A stretch of DNA of 26,295 nucleotides from JAHDFB01 sp964607315. GTDB taxonomy: Bacteria; Bacteroidota; Bacteroidia; Chitinophagales; Saprospiraceae. Location of the stretch: assembly GCA_964607315.1 (NCBI GenBank), contig CAZSKA010000024.1, forward strand, positions 1 to 26,295, given 5' to 3'. Shown here piece after piece: positions 7,777 to 15,309 of this stretch; within the stretch, counting starts at the first letter, position 1; each line of letters begins with the position of its first letter. A program made the position numbers and the translations under genes. The notes below the pieces were generated by a model. It was not told the origin of the DNA and ran no database searches. It saw only the letters and a list, made by a program, of their open reading frames with translations.

Positions 7777-8154
7777 TTAGGCTTTGTCTTGTTTAGGAAT
7801 AATAAATGCGTAACCGTATAAAATTCTCGATGCTAAAATTGCTAATAGTGCATATAGTGATAAACCTATATATCCATGTCCTGCTAAAGCATGTGAAACG
7901 TAAGCTAAGATTGCATCATAAAATAATCCAGCATAAGCCCACTCTACCAAAACTTTTTTGGGTCTAACCCAAAGAGTTATAACGGCAAGTACTTTTGCGG
8001 TTGCTAATGGATAAACAAGCCATTCAGGAAAGCTTAAAGCCTTGAAGAATCCTGCAACCATATCCGGATTTCTAAAATACATCTGTGCTGAAAAAAGAAA
8101 AATAAAAGTTACAATGGCAGTTGCTACGTAGTAAAGAATTTTAGTTAGGTTCAT
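7777..8154 (-). CDS. DoxX-like family integral membrane protein
   Basis: 125 residues with four predicted membrane helices (about 5-25, 44-62, 70-88 and 94-118). It opens with a hydrophobic segment followed by FSAQMYFRNPDMVAGFFKALSFPEWLVYPLATAKVLAV, split here as FSAQMYFRNPDMV then AGFFKALSFPEW then LVYPLATAKVLAV, the pattern of the DoxX-like (DoxX_2) family. Family members are small inner-membrane proteins, some linked to redox or thiosulfate metabolism, but most have no known role. It lies 33 bases upstream of the helicase promoter and 115 bases downstream of the CarF-like gene, whose terminator separates them. No promoter of consensus form is visible. Family assignment is good; function unknown. 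Confidence 0.75.
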   Translation of the reverse strand: MNLTKILYYVATAIVTFIFLFSAQMYFRNPDMVAGFFKALSFPEWLVYPLATAKVLAVITLWVRPKKVLVEWAYAGLFYDAILAYVSHALAGHGYIGLSLYALLAILASRILYGYAFIIPKQDKA

Positions 8155-8230
8155 TGTTTTAATTTTCAGTAAACATAAAAATAATTTAGGGATGAGAATT
8201 AATATATTAATGAAAGATTAGAGCACGGAC

Positions 8231-8261
8231 AAAAAAAAGGTGCAGCTAATGAACTGCACCT
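8231..8261 (-). terminator. Rho-independent terminator of the CarF/PEDS1-like gene
   Basis: AGGTGCAG (8238-8245) and CTGCACCT (8254-8261) form a perfect 8-bp stem with an 8-base loop. On the minus strand it is followed at once by a run of eight T (8238-8231). It lies nine bases beyond the stop codon at 8270. Confidence 0.88.
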
Positions 8262-8269
8262 ATAGTGAT

Positions 8270-8815
8270 TTATCTAAAATTTCTAACTTCTGTTCCAGCA
8301 ACAGGTCTTATACCAATTAACTTTAGCGTTTTTATAACGGTTTCCCAGAAATATATTCGCTCAAGAATAGGATTTAATATATTCGTTATAATACAAAAAT
8401 ACGTATCAAATGGCTTTTTATGATGATGCCTATGATGCTTATTATGTTGTAGGAATTTAATTTTCTGGAGATAATAAATTACTAAAGGTTTTTCACTTTT
8501 CTTCATATGTGACCACTTATGGAAAATATTAGTGTTTGCACCAATTACGAGAACAAATAATATCTCCCAATGAAATCCAAAAATCAAGAAAGAAGTAGTC
8601 AACAAAATGGCAGCTAATTTCCAACTATCTTTGGTTAATTCCCAGTAAGAACGATCGATCATAAGTCTTGGATTATCATGATGAGCTAAATTAATTTTTA
8701 CAGCATTTTTAAAAAACCTTGTTTCAGGAGATCCATATTGGTCTAGTAAAAAATGAACAAAACCTGTAATCAAATCGGCGATTAAAATCAAAACAATAAT
8801 TTTTAAAATAAACAT
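8270..8815 (-). CDS. CarF / PEDS1 (TMEM189)-family plasmanylethanolamine desaturase homologue
   Basis: 181 residues, membrane protein with helices near 3-20, 66-80 and 84-97. It aligns by eye closely with human TMEM189 and Myxococcus CarF: GFVHFLLDQYGS (His21, Asp25), AHHDNP (His45, His46), TNIFHKWSH (His99, His103) and NKHHRHHH followed by TYFCI, LNPILER and FW (His127, 128, 131, 132). These histidines are the conserved di-metal ligand set of the Kua/lipid desaturase domain. The family makes the vinyl-ether bond of plasmalogens from an ether lipid using oxygen. It is shorter than the 270-280 residue characterised members, mainly at the N-terminus. It stands alone, with its own terminator and a long gap upstream. 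Plasmalogen synthesis here is inferred; another lipid desaturation is possible. Confidence 0.85.
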   Translation of the reverse strand: MFILKIIVLILIADLITGFVHFLLDQYGSPETRFFKNAVKINLAHHDNPRLMIDRSYWELTKDSWKLAAILLTTSFLIFGFHWEILFVLVIGANTNIFHKWSHMKKSEKPLVIYYLQKIKFLQHNKHHRHHHKKPFDTYFCIITNILNPILERIYFWETVIKTLKLIGIRPVAGTEVRNFR

Positions 8816-9502
8816 GGTAAAAGATTTTGACTCGTCTTATTGCATAATGAATTATCTAATAGATATTGAATGCCATTATTGTTGAATAATTCGAGTTTAG
8901 TTATTAAATATCCATTCCGTTTGCGACAGCGAACGACTAAACAGAGCATTATACTCTTGTTAATATTCCAGAAAAAATGATCTTGAATTGTTTAAAGATT
9001 CAGTTATAAATAGATCTTAAAAAGATCAAATAATCTAGATTATTAAAAATGGAATTTTGAAATACTTTTAATTGTGTAATTAATGAAGACTAGTTAAAAA
9101 TCAAACCAATCTGAGGATTCCTATTATATTATATGAATCCAATTTTCGTAGTATAGGATATTAAATGTGTACGTTTTCATAATATTAAGTTTTATCTGTA
9201 GAAATTCTACGTGTTAATGAGTGAATATTTTTCTTATATCAAAGGTATGAGATAATGTAAGAGATTTTTATACAAAATAGACACAAACACATATATATTT
9301 ATACAATATGTAAACCTAAGACTTGCTAGTTTATTAATAGTACAATAAGGTATTATAGATGATGATAGAATATAATATTACTTCAGACAATTTGATCTAA
9401 GTAATTATATGTTGAATTATAATGGAATTAAAAAAGAGAAGTGAAGTACGATAAGCATATTATTCGTTGTACTTTTGCAGGATACAATTAATAACCTACT
9501 TT
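8816..9502. other. 687-base AT-rich intergenic stretch between divergent genes
   Basis: No convincing gene was found on either strand. It holds a perfect 16-bp palindrome AATAATCTAGATTATT (9029-9044), inverted hexamers GGATTC (9115-9120) and GAATCC (9135-9140), a tight GTAGAA-A-TTCTAC hairpin (9198-9210), and the -7 element of the acetyltransferase gene at its right end. It must contain the promoter of the CarF-like gene, which I could not place. At this base composition the short palindromes may be chance. Confidence 0.5.
9470..9477 (+). promoter_or_regulatory. -7 promoter element (TACTTTTG) of the GNAT gene
   Basis: TACTTTTG matches TAnnTTTG exactly and lies 25 bases before the ATG at 9503. 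It rules out a longer reading from the TTG at 9467, which would begin upstream of the transcript. No TTG stands at the expected -33 distance. Confidence 0.5.
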
Positions 9503-10045
9503 ATGCTTTTTGAAACAAAAAGACTTAAAATTAGACGTTTTACCATTGAAGATGCACCTGCTGTATTAGAATTTAATAGCAATCAGGAAGTTATCGCACA
9601 AACCGGTGACAGGCTAATTAGTACGATATCTGATGCAGAAGATATCATTAATAATATTTGGCTGCCTGAGTATGAAAAATATGGTTATGCAAGAATGGCT
9701 GTTGTCTTGAAAAAGGAAAAGAAGGTAATTGGTTTCTCAGGACTTAAATTTGAAACTGAAATAAACACTACAGATATTGGGTATAGATTTTTACCTCAAT
9801 ACTGGGGTAAAGGAATAGCGACAGAATCTGCACTGCCATTTATATTTTATGGTTTTAAGGTTCTTAAATTACCTAAAATTGTAGGATTGGCATTTAGTGA
9901 TAATAAGGCTTCATGTAAAGTTCTCGAAAATCTGGGTCTGAAATTTAAGAAAGATGGAAATTTCTTTGATGATGGAAACCATTATAACTGGTACGAACTT
10001 GAAAGAGAAGAATATCAATCAGTTTCACAGTCAAGAAAATCGTAA
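9503..10045 (+). CDS. GNAT acetyltransferase, RimJ/RimL-like
   Basis: 180 residues beginning FETKRLKIRRFTIEDAPAV, the typical opening of RimJ/RimL-type (Acetyltransf_3) N-acetyltransferases. The acetyl-CoA site is seen in YWGKGIATESA (about 102-112), a variant of the Q/RxxGxG/A motif, and the family NxAS element appears as SDNKASCKVLENLGL. Such enzymes transfer acetyl from acetyl-CoA to an amine on a protein N-terminus, metabolite or antibiotic; the target cannot be predicted. The ATG at 9503 is preferred because the promoter element overlaps the only earlier start. The gene converges on the SnoaL-like lipoprotein gene, with 14 bases between stops and no visible terminator. Confidence 0.8.
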   Translation: MLFETKRLKIRRFTIEDAPAVLEFNSNQEVIAQTGDRLISTISDAEDIINNIWLPEYEKYGYARMAVVLKKEKKVIGFSGLKFETEINTTDIGYRFLPQYWGKGIATESALPFIFYGFKVLKLPKIVGLAFSDNKASCKVLENLGLKFKKDGNFFDDGNHYNWYELEREEYQSVSQSRKS

Positions 10046-10059
10046 ACTTAGTTTATCCT

Positions 10060-10509
10060 TTATCCGCAGGTCATATCGCTTGTAATGAGCCAATTATCAT
10101 TAAATTTCTTCCATGTAAGTGTAAAATTACCAGATAAAGTGTCTAGTTCTCTGAATAACGTATAACCTCCTAATAGTAGCGCAGCTTCCTCACTTAAAAC
10201 ATCAATATCATTTATTTTAAATTCAAGTTTGCCCATAGCAGATTTATCTGGATACCCTTTTTTATAATTCGCTTTCGTCTGTTCCCATCCATATGTTATA
10301 CCTCTGGACCCAACAAATCGAAGAGAATCATTATTCCAATAACCTTCCATAAAAGCATCAATATCACCTTTAGACCAATCAGCAGACTGTTGGTTCATAA
10401 CACTTTTTATTTTGGTCTCAATTTGATTGATTTCAATAGAATCCAATGAGTTTTTTCCTTGATTACACGAGATAAATGCTAATACAATTAAAATTAATAG
10501 AATTCTCAT
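10060..10509 (-). CDS. SnoaL/NTF2-like lipoprotein (DUF4440 type)
   Basis: 149 residues. A short hydrophobic leader ends in the lipobox FISC (Cys15), so it should be lipidated and cross the inner membrane. The rest has the cone-shaped NTF2/SnoaL-like pattern seen in DUF4440 proteins: a helix with ADWSKGDIDAFMEGYW, then LRFVG and a C-terminal FTLTWKKFNDNWLITSD strand pair. Family members include small-molecule isomerases and many proteins without known activity. Its ATG overlaps the stop of the OxyR-type gene by four bases (ATGA), so they are cotranscribed and probably respond to the same oxidative signal. Enzymatic function unknown. Confidence 0.7.
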   Translation of the reverse strand: MRILLILIVLAFISCNQGKNSLDSIEINQIETKIKSVMNQQSADWSKGDIDAFMEGYWNNDSLRFVGSRGITYGWEQTKANYKKGYPDKSAMGKLEFKINDIDVLSEEAALLLGGYTLFRELDTLSGNFTLTWKKFNDNWLITSDMTCG

Positions 10510-11426
10510 ATGGGGATAATTTTACTTGTTTGATAGGAATTTAAATAAGGTGTTATTGTGTCATCAATTAATTGGACTAATCTTTCTACTAGTTTCTTTT
10601 TATGATATGTATAATGATGTACAAGGCTAATCTGTCTCACAGGCACTGGTGCTTTCATCTTAATTACTCTTTTTCTTTCATTTTCAGCGAGATGATGAAT
10701 TGCAAGTTCAGGAATGATAGTTGAACCTTGATTTTGATTAACTAAATTAATTATGGTTTCTATACTACCAATTTTATAAAAGGTATTAATATTTTGTTCC
10801 GATTTGAATTGACATAGATTTAGTACTTGTGTTCTTAGACAATGTCCTTCTTCTAAAAGAATTAGTTTTTCCATATCAATATCGGAAGGAGCGATGATAT
10901 CAATATTTCTGTTTTCACTGGTATATAGATAAAAAGCTTCTTGATAAAGATGATTTTCTACAATGTCGCTATTCAATAATGGAGTCGCAAGAATAGCTAG
11001 ATCTAGTTTGTTTGCCGTAATTTCATTTATGATTTCATCAGTGTTTTTTTCTATAATAGAAAGTGAAAGTTTTGGGAATTCCCTCTGAATTACAGGCAAA
11101 ATGAGCGGTAGTACATATGGAGCAAGAGTTGGTATAAATGCTATTGACAACTCACCTTCAAAAGAATCAATTTCACTTTCAGCCAAATTAATTAACTGTT
11201 TATGTTCATTTAAAATTTTAGTAGCTTGATCTATAATTTTCAGTCCTAAAGTTGTTGTTTTTATAGGATTAGAAGAACGATCAAAAATTTCAACATTAAG
11301 TTCATCTTCCAACTTTTTTATCATCATAGATAAAGTAGGTTGAGTAACGAAATTCTCTTTTGCAGCCTTTCCAAAGTGTTTTAATTTATGGAGAGAAACA
11401 AGGTATTTTAGTTGGGCAAAATTCAT
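10506..11426 (-). CDS. oxyR: OxyR-type LysR-family transcriptional regulator
   Basis: 306 residues. The N-terminal winged helix-turn-helix (about 1-60) has AAKENFVTQPTLSMMIKKLED. The effector domain has LEEGHCLRTQVLNLC, with Cys196 and Cys205 in the same context and spacing as the redox cysteines Cys199/Cys208 of E. coli OxyR, and the following SIETIINLV and GSTIIPELA match OxyR as well. It should sense hydrogen peroxide by forming the disulfide and activate antioxidant genes. The ATG at 11426 is chosen over a TTG just upstream. A consensus -7 element (11445-11452) and an ATAG-n7-CTAT site (11429-11443) directly precede it, suggesting autoregulation. It is divergent from the ankyrin gene. No catalase or peroxiredoxin gene is adjacent. 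Confidence 0.88.
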   Translation of the reverse strand: MNFAQLKYLVSLHKLKHFGKAAKENFVTQPTLSMMIKKLEDELNVEIFDRSSNPIKTTTLGLKIIDQATKILNEHKQLINLAESEIDSFEGELSIAFIPTLAPYVLPLILPVIQREFPKLSLSIIEKNTDEIINEITANKLDLAILATPLLNSDIVENHLYQEAFYLYTSENRNIDIIAPSDIDMEKLILLEEGHCLRTQVLNLCQFKSEQNINTFYKIGSIETIINLVNQNQGSTIIPELAIHHLAENERKRVIKMKAPVPVRQISLVHHYTYHKKKLVERLVQLIDDTITPYLNSYQTSKIIPI

Positions 11427-11428
11427 CA

Positions 11429-11443
11429 ATAGACATTATCTAT
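11429..11443. promoter_or_regulatory. Candidate OxyR operator half (ATAG-n7-CTAT)
   Basis: ATAGACATTATCTAT matches the E. coli OxyR half-site ATAGnTnnnAnCTAT at every fixed base but one. It lies between the -7 element and ATG of the OxyR-type gene and about 22 bases upstream of the ankyrin gene -33 TTG. The second half-site expected seven bases on is poor. Confidence 0.5.
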
Positions 11444-11444
11444 T

Positions 11445-11452
11445 CAAAGATA
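11445..11452 (-). promoter_or_regulatory. -7 promoter element (TATCTTTG) of the OxyR-type gene
   Basis: TATCTTTG on the minus strand is an exact TAnnTTTG, 18 bases before the ATG. The transcription start would fall within the candidate OxyR site, fitting negative autoregulation. No matching -33 TTG is seen. Confidence 0.5.
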
Positions 11453-11464
11453 ATATATATTGAT

Positions 11465-11495
11465 TTGATTTATAAAATCTGAAAAGCTAATTTTG
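11465..11495 (+). promoter_or_regulatory. Full Bacteroidota promoter (TTG-n20-TAATTTTG) of the ankyrin gene
   Basis: TTG at 11465-11467 and TAATTTTG at 11488-11495 are separated by 20 bases, the best complete -33/-7 pair in the window. The ATG at 11511 follows after a short leader, so a TTG start at 11493 inside the -7 element is excluded. Confidence 0.65.
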
Positions 11496-11510
11496 AGAAA
11501 AATTATATAT

Positions 11511-11969
11511 ATGGATTTTATTTCCCTTATTAAAACAGGCAATTTAAATGCAATAATCTTAGAAATTAATCTTAAGCCTGCCATTGTCCATATGCCAAAT
11601 GAAAGAGGATTTACTCCTCTTATTATGGCTTCATATGTAAACAATAGAGAAGTAGTCCAATTACTATTAGACAATGAAGCAAATATTAATGCATTTGATC
11701 ATGCTGGTAATACAGCATTAATGGGAGTATCTTTCAAAGGTAACTTAGATTTAGCTGAACTGTTAATCCAAAATAATGCTAAAGTTGACATTCAAAATAA
11801 GCAAGGACAAACAGCTTTAATCTTCGCTGCAATGTTTGGAAAATCAGAAATAATCGATCTGTTACTTAAACATAAAGCAAAAAAAGAAATCACAGATAGT
11901 ACTGGAATGACAGCATTAGATTATGCTAAAAAAGAGTCATTTGAATCAATTGTCAAGTTACTCGCTTAA
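11511..11969 (+). CDS. Small ankyrin-repeat protein
   Basis: 152 residues made almost wholly of ankyrin repeats: about four units with the signatures GFTPLIMASYVNNREVVQLL, GNTALMGVSFKGNLDLAELL, GQTALIFAAMFGKSEIIDLL and a final GMTALDYAKKES. No signal peptide is present, so it should be cytosolic. Ankyrin repeats bind other proteins. In Pseudomonas aeruginosa a similar small protein, AnkB, is encoded with the catalase KatB and supports its activity under peroxide stress; the divergent OxyR-type gene here suggests a comparable role, which is inference. The promoter is of full consensus form and the candidate OxyR site lies just upstream. The stop is four bases from that of the convergent protease gene. 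Confidence 0.85.
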   Translation: MDFISLIKTGNLNAIILEINLKPAIVHMPNERGFTPLIMASYVNNREVVQLLLDNEANINAFDHAGNTALMGVSFKGNLDLAELLIQNNAKVDIQNKQGQTALIFAAMFGKSEIIDLLLKHKAKKEITDSTGMTALDYAKKESFESIVKLLA

Positions 11970-11973
11970 GAAC

Positions 11974-14055
11974 TTAGTTCTGCGTAATTCTTTTGTCAAC
12001 CTCTATCATATCTTTCATAATACGAAGGCTTTCATTAAGTTGAATATCATTTTTCAATGCATCAAGAAAGCGCGTATTCTTCATTTTTCGAGATTCAAAT
12101 TCATTTATATAATCAAGGTCGCTAGTTGTATTTTTTACTAGCATTTCGCTTATAGATTCATCCATAACTTCTTCTAAATCCTCCATTTCAGAAGCCACAG
12201 CTTCTAAATCTTTCTTGTAAGCTTCATAATCTAAAAATGCTTTTGTATCATCTTGCTTTTCTTCAAGTAAGTTACTATACTTAATTACTTTATCGAATTT
12301 TGAATTCTTTTGAACTCTCTGCTTACTATTAGTTTTTATGAAATTCATCTTTTTTACCTTGTACACATCTTGCTCATAATCCAAAGAATTAATTTCACTA
12401 TATGATAATGCATCTTCATTATCTACTTCTCCATATTCATAGTGATAAAATTCATCTGGCACAACAATATCTGGTTGGATTCCTGTCAATTGATTGCTTT
12501 TGCCAGAAACTCTAAAGAACTTTTGTACTGTTACCTTTGCTTGACCTAATGGTTTTATTTCATCATTGTTCTGCACCATTCTGTCTAAGTCAAATAACCC
12601 TTGAACTGTTCCTTTACCATATGTTCTTGGACTGCCTACAATAACAGCTCTGTCGTAGTCTTGTAACGCACCTGCAACAATTTCAGAAGAAGATGCGCTC
12701 ACACTATTTACTAATAAAATTAGTGGTCCATCATAAGAAACATGCTTATTTTCATCTTCGTAAATTTCCACCTTATCTCTATTATCACTTACTTGTAAAA
12801 CAGGCCCATTCTCTATAAATAATCCTGCCATATCTATTGCATCAGGAAGAGAGCCTCCCCTGTTATATCTCAAATCAAGAATAATTCCATTTACTCCATC
12901 TTTCTTTAACTTTTCAATCTCCTTATCTACATCAGTAGCACAACTTTCTGCTCCATCTACTACTCCATAAAATAATGGCAAATTAATATATCCAATATTC
13001 GAAACTTCATTATTAATATCAAGTATAGCAGATTTTGCAAGTGCATCTTCTAAGATAATTTCATCTCTTACTATTTCAATATTTTTTGTAATTCCTCCAG
13101 TTCGTTTAACCTTTAATATTACAGCAGTACCTTTATCACCTCTTATCATTCTAATCACATCATCAATTCTCATACCTGTAACATCTACAGACTTTTCATT
13201 CTTTTGTTGAACAGCGATAATAATATCATCTTCCTCCAATTCTTCTCCTTTCCATGCAGGACCTCCTGGAACTATACTTACAACTTTTACATAGTCTCCA
13301 TCTTGAGATAACTGAGCACCAATTCCCTCAAGCTTATTCCCCATCTGTATAGCAAAATCTTCATGTTTTTTAGGGCTAAAATAACTAGAATGAGGGTCAA
13401 ATTGTGACAGTATCGTATTCATGAAAGCATCAAATCTATCAGCTCTAGTAAGTTCTTCTAATCTTTCAAACCAATCATCATATAGTCTCTTTGTACTTTT
13501 TATTGCTTGTGTTTTAAGCTCATCTTCAGACATCACACCGTCATCTAAATCATACATTTTGCTTATAACATTATACTGAACCAGTTTTTCCCATTCTACA
13601 TATAATGCATCTAAGTTTGCTGCAAATTTTCTTTTTTCACCATCTGTTTCATATATCTCCTCATCGTTCGTATTAACAGGTTTTTCAATTACCTCTTTAT
13701 AGATTGATTTTGCTCTATCATTTGCAATTTCCATCAACTTTTCACCATCCTCAAAAAAATCAAGGTTGAACGCATTAATTTGATCGTCAATATCAAATTT
13801 ATGTTTGCTTAAAACATCAACTTCTGATTGTAAAAGAAATCTTTTCGCCTGATCAAGAATATCTAAATAATCGTCAAAAATTTCATTCGAAAGGTCATCA
13901 TTTATGGCTTTTGGGCTATAATGAAGATAATCTGTCAATCCCATCAATGTGTATAGAATCGTACTTTCTCGCTTTTCATAATCTTTATTTGGATTTTCAA
14001 AAAAAGGACTGATAACAAGCATCATTATTGCCAACACTACATTCTTAACCACCAT
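11974..14055 (-). CDS. prc: Carboxy-terminal processing protease, Prc/Tsp type (peptidase S41)
   Basis: 693 residues, close to E. coli Prc (682). A hydrophobic N-terminal segment (about 3-19) directs export to the periplasm. A helical N-terminal domain is followed by a PDZ domain (about 235-325, starting at GIGAQLSQDGDYV and containing PGGPAWKGEELEEDDIIIAV) and the S41 core. The catalytic serine lies in NSVSASSSEIV (about Ser455) and the lysine in YGKGTVQ (Lys481); LRYNRGGS is the family structural loop. The C-terminal domain is a long charged helical region like that of Prc. It degrades or trims periplasmic proteins from their C-termini. It converges on the ankyrin gene; a 186-base gap separates it from the oxidoreductase gene upstream. 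Confidence 0.88.
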   Translation of the reverse strand: MVVKNVVLAIMMLVISPFFENPNKDYEKRESTILYTLMGLTDYLHYSPKAINDDLSNEIFDDYLDILDQAKRFLLQSEVDVLSKHKFDIDDQINAFNLDFFEDGEKLMEIANDRAKSIYKEVIEKPVNTNDEEIYETDGEKRKFAANLDALYVEWEKLVQYNVISKMYDLDDGVMSEDELKTQAIKSTKRLYDDWFERLEELTRADRFDAFMNTILSQFDPHSSYFSPKKHEDFAIQMGNKLEGIGAQLSQDGDYVKVVSIVPGGPAWKGEELEEDDIIIAVQQKNEKSVDVTGMRIDDVIRMIRGDKGTAVILKVKRTGGITKNIEIVRDEIILEDALAKSAILDINNEVSNIGYINLPLFYGVVDGAESCATDVDKEIEKLKKDGVNGIILDLRYNRGGSLPDAIDMAGLFIENGPVLQVSDNRDKVEIYEDENKHVSYDGPLILLVNSVSASSSEIVAGALQDYDRAVIVGSPRTYGKGTVQGLFDLDRMVQNNDEIKPLGQAKVTVQKFFRVSGKSNQLTGIQPDIVVPDEFYHYEYGEVDNEDALSYSEINSLDYEQDVYKVKKMNFIKTNSKQRVQKNSKFDKVIKYSNLLEEKQDDTKAFLDYEAYKKDLEAVASEMEDLEEVMDESISEMLVKNTTSDLDYINEFESRKMKNTRFLDALKNDIQLNESLRIMKDMIEVDKRITQN

Positions 14056-14241
14056 AAATCTTGTTTTTATTTGTTTTAAATTTCGTTGTGTTCTATTCTT
14101 TCAATCATATTTTAATAAATTAAAATGATAGAAATTTGTAAAACTAAACTACATAAAATAACTTGCTAAAAACTAAAATTGATGTTCAATAATAAAATAT
14201 TAACAAGAAATTAATGGAGAAAGTACTTTGAAATACATCAT

Positions 14242-15309
14242 TTATTCATAGAAAGAATAATATCTATTAGTGGAAACTTCTTCTGGAATTTTAGTGCGAT
14301 TGATTATGTAATTGGTTAGAACATCTGCATAATATGGTGAAAGCGAACTTCCTTTTGTTCCCATTCCATTGAATAGTAAGACATTTTTATGATTTCTATG
14401 AGGTCCTATAATAGGGCGTCTATCTTTTGTAGATGGCCTTATTCCAGATAAATGAGCTCTTATTTCATAATCAGTCAATATACTATTCTCTAGATGCGTT
14501 AGTAATTTCGTTTTCATTTTATCACCAATTTCTGGATCATAATTTTGCCATTCATAAGTTGCACCAACCCAATAAAGGTCATCATCAAGAGGTGTAATAA
14601 ACATACTGTTTTTAAAAGCTGATTTAAGTTTTAAGTCTGGAGCATGAACGATAAAAAGTTCACCTTTAGAAGGAACAAAAGGAAGATCTTTCCACAGAGG
14701 ATTATATATAGAACGCCATCCTTCGGCAAAAACAACATTTTTTGCTTTTATATCTCTATATGTTATATGGCTTACGCCCAAAGTCATTTTTTCACTGTCA
14801 TACCATTCTTCGATAAGTTCATCTATTTTTCTTAAATGCTCGATATAGAGTTTTTGGATTGCTTCTAGCTTTATCCGTAAGCAATTATTAAGCTCACCCA
14901 TGAGTTCTGATAGATGTAATCTTTGGGCGTAAGCCCGCTTATCAAAAACTAAATTTTCAAGTAAAAAGTCCTTTAGAAAGGGATCAGCAGATTTGGAAAG
15001 CCATGTGTTTTCTTCAGACAAATTTCGGAAGGTTCTAAGAATATTTAATCTGTCTATAAAAGAAGCGGAGAATTCACTTTCCATTTGCTGATAATGAGCT
15101 AGTGCAAAAGGAAAGAATTGCTCTATATTCCATGACTTTACAAACCTCCTACCTGTAATAGGATTTATAAGTCCAGCGGCTACTTTTGTAGATTCACCAG
15201 CAGAATGTCTATGTAAATGTAAACATGAAAGACCTTTGGATTTCGCTATATAAGAAAGATTAATTCCAGCTATTCCTTGTCCAATTATTAGTAAATCAAC
15301 TGCCTTCAT
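14242..15309 (-). CDS. FAD-dependent oxidoreductase, DAO family
   Basis: 355 residues. The N-terminal dinucleotide-binding motif is LLIIGQGIAGINLSY (GxGxxG at Gly10, 12, 15) and the glycine-oxidase/DAO layout is seen in AAGLINPITGRR (about 45-56) and in the C-terminal SGIRPSTKDRRPIIGPH and FNGMGTKGSSLSPYYA, which close the FAD site. Family members oxidise amino acids or other amines; the substrate is unclear. No signal peptide is apparent beyond the FAD motif. Its start overlaps the end of the MmcQ/YjbR gene by 14 bases, so the two form an operon. The gene contains two copies of the repeated word CTTTGGGCGTAAGCC in opposite orientations, 138 bases apart. Confidence 0.8.
   Translation of the reverse strand: MKAVDLLIIGQGIAGINLSYIAKSKGLSCLHLHRHSAGESTKVAAGLINPITGRRFVKSWNIEQFFPFALAHYQQMESEFSASFIDRLNILRTFRNLSEENTWLSKSADPFLKDFLLENLVFDKRAYAQRLHLSELMGELNNCLRIKLEAIQKLYIEHLRKIDELIEEWYDSEKMTLGVSHITYRDIKAKNVVFAEGWRSIYNPLWKDLPFVPSKGELFIVHAPDLKLKSAFKNSMFITPLDDDLYWVGATYEWQNYDPEIGDKMKTKLLTHLENSILTDYEIRAHLSGIRPSTKDRRPIIGPHRNHKNVLLFNGMGTKGSSLSPYYADVLTNYIINRTKIPEEVSTNRYYSFYE
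14769..14783. repeat. Interspersed GC-rich word, inverted copy 3
   Basis: GGCTTACGCCCAAAG on the plus strand is the exact reverse complement of 15 bases of the copies at 5978-5994 and 14920-14936. In the FAD oxidoreductase it is read in a different frame sense (TLGVSH) than the copy at 14920 (RAYAQR). Confidence 0.65.
14920..14936. repeat. Interspersed 17-bp GC-rich word, copy 2
   Basis: TCTTTGGGCGTAAGCCC, identical to 5978-5994. With the inverted copy at 14769-14783 it could pair in the oxidoreductase mRNA over 15 bases across a loop of about 137 bases. Confidence 0.7.

Noticed and set aside
7957..7973. TTTGGGT-CTA-ACCCAAA palindrome in the DoxX-like gene
   Set aside because: It is within coding sequence and only partly resembles the repeated CTTTGGGCGTAAGCCC word; I do not count it as a fourth copy.
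9029..9044. 16-bp palindrome AATAATCTAGATTATT as an attachment or binding site
   Set aside because: Mostly A/T, single copy, with no integrase or regulator beside it.
11444..11674. Minus-strand frame across the OxyR/ankyrin control region
   Set aside because: It is antisense to the ankyrin repeats and covers both promoters; no recognisable protein.
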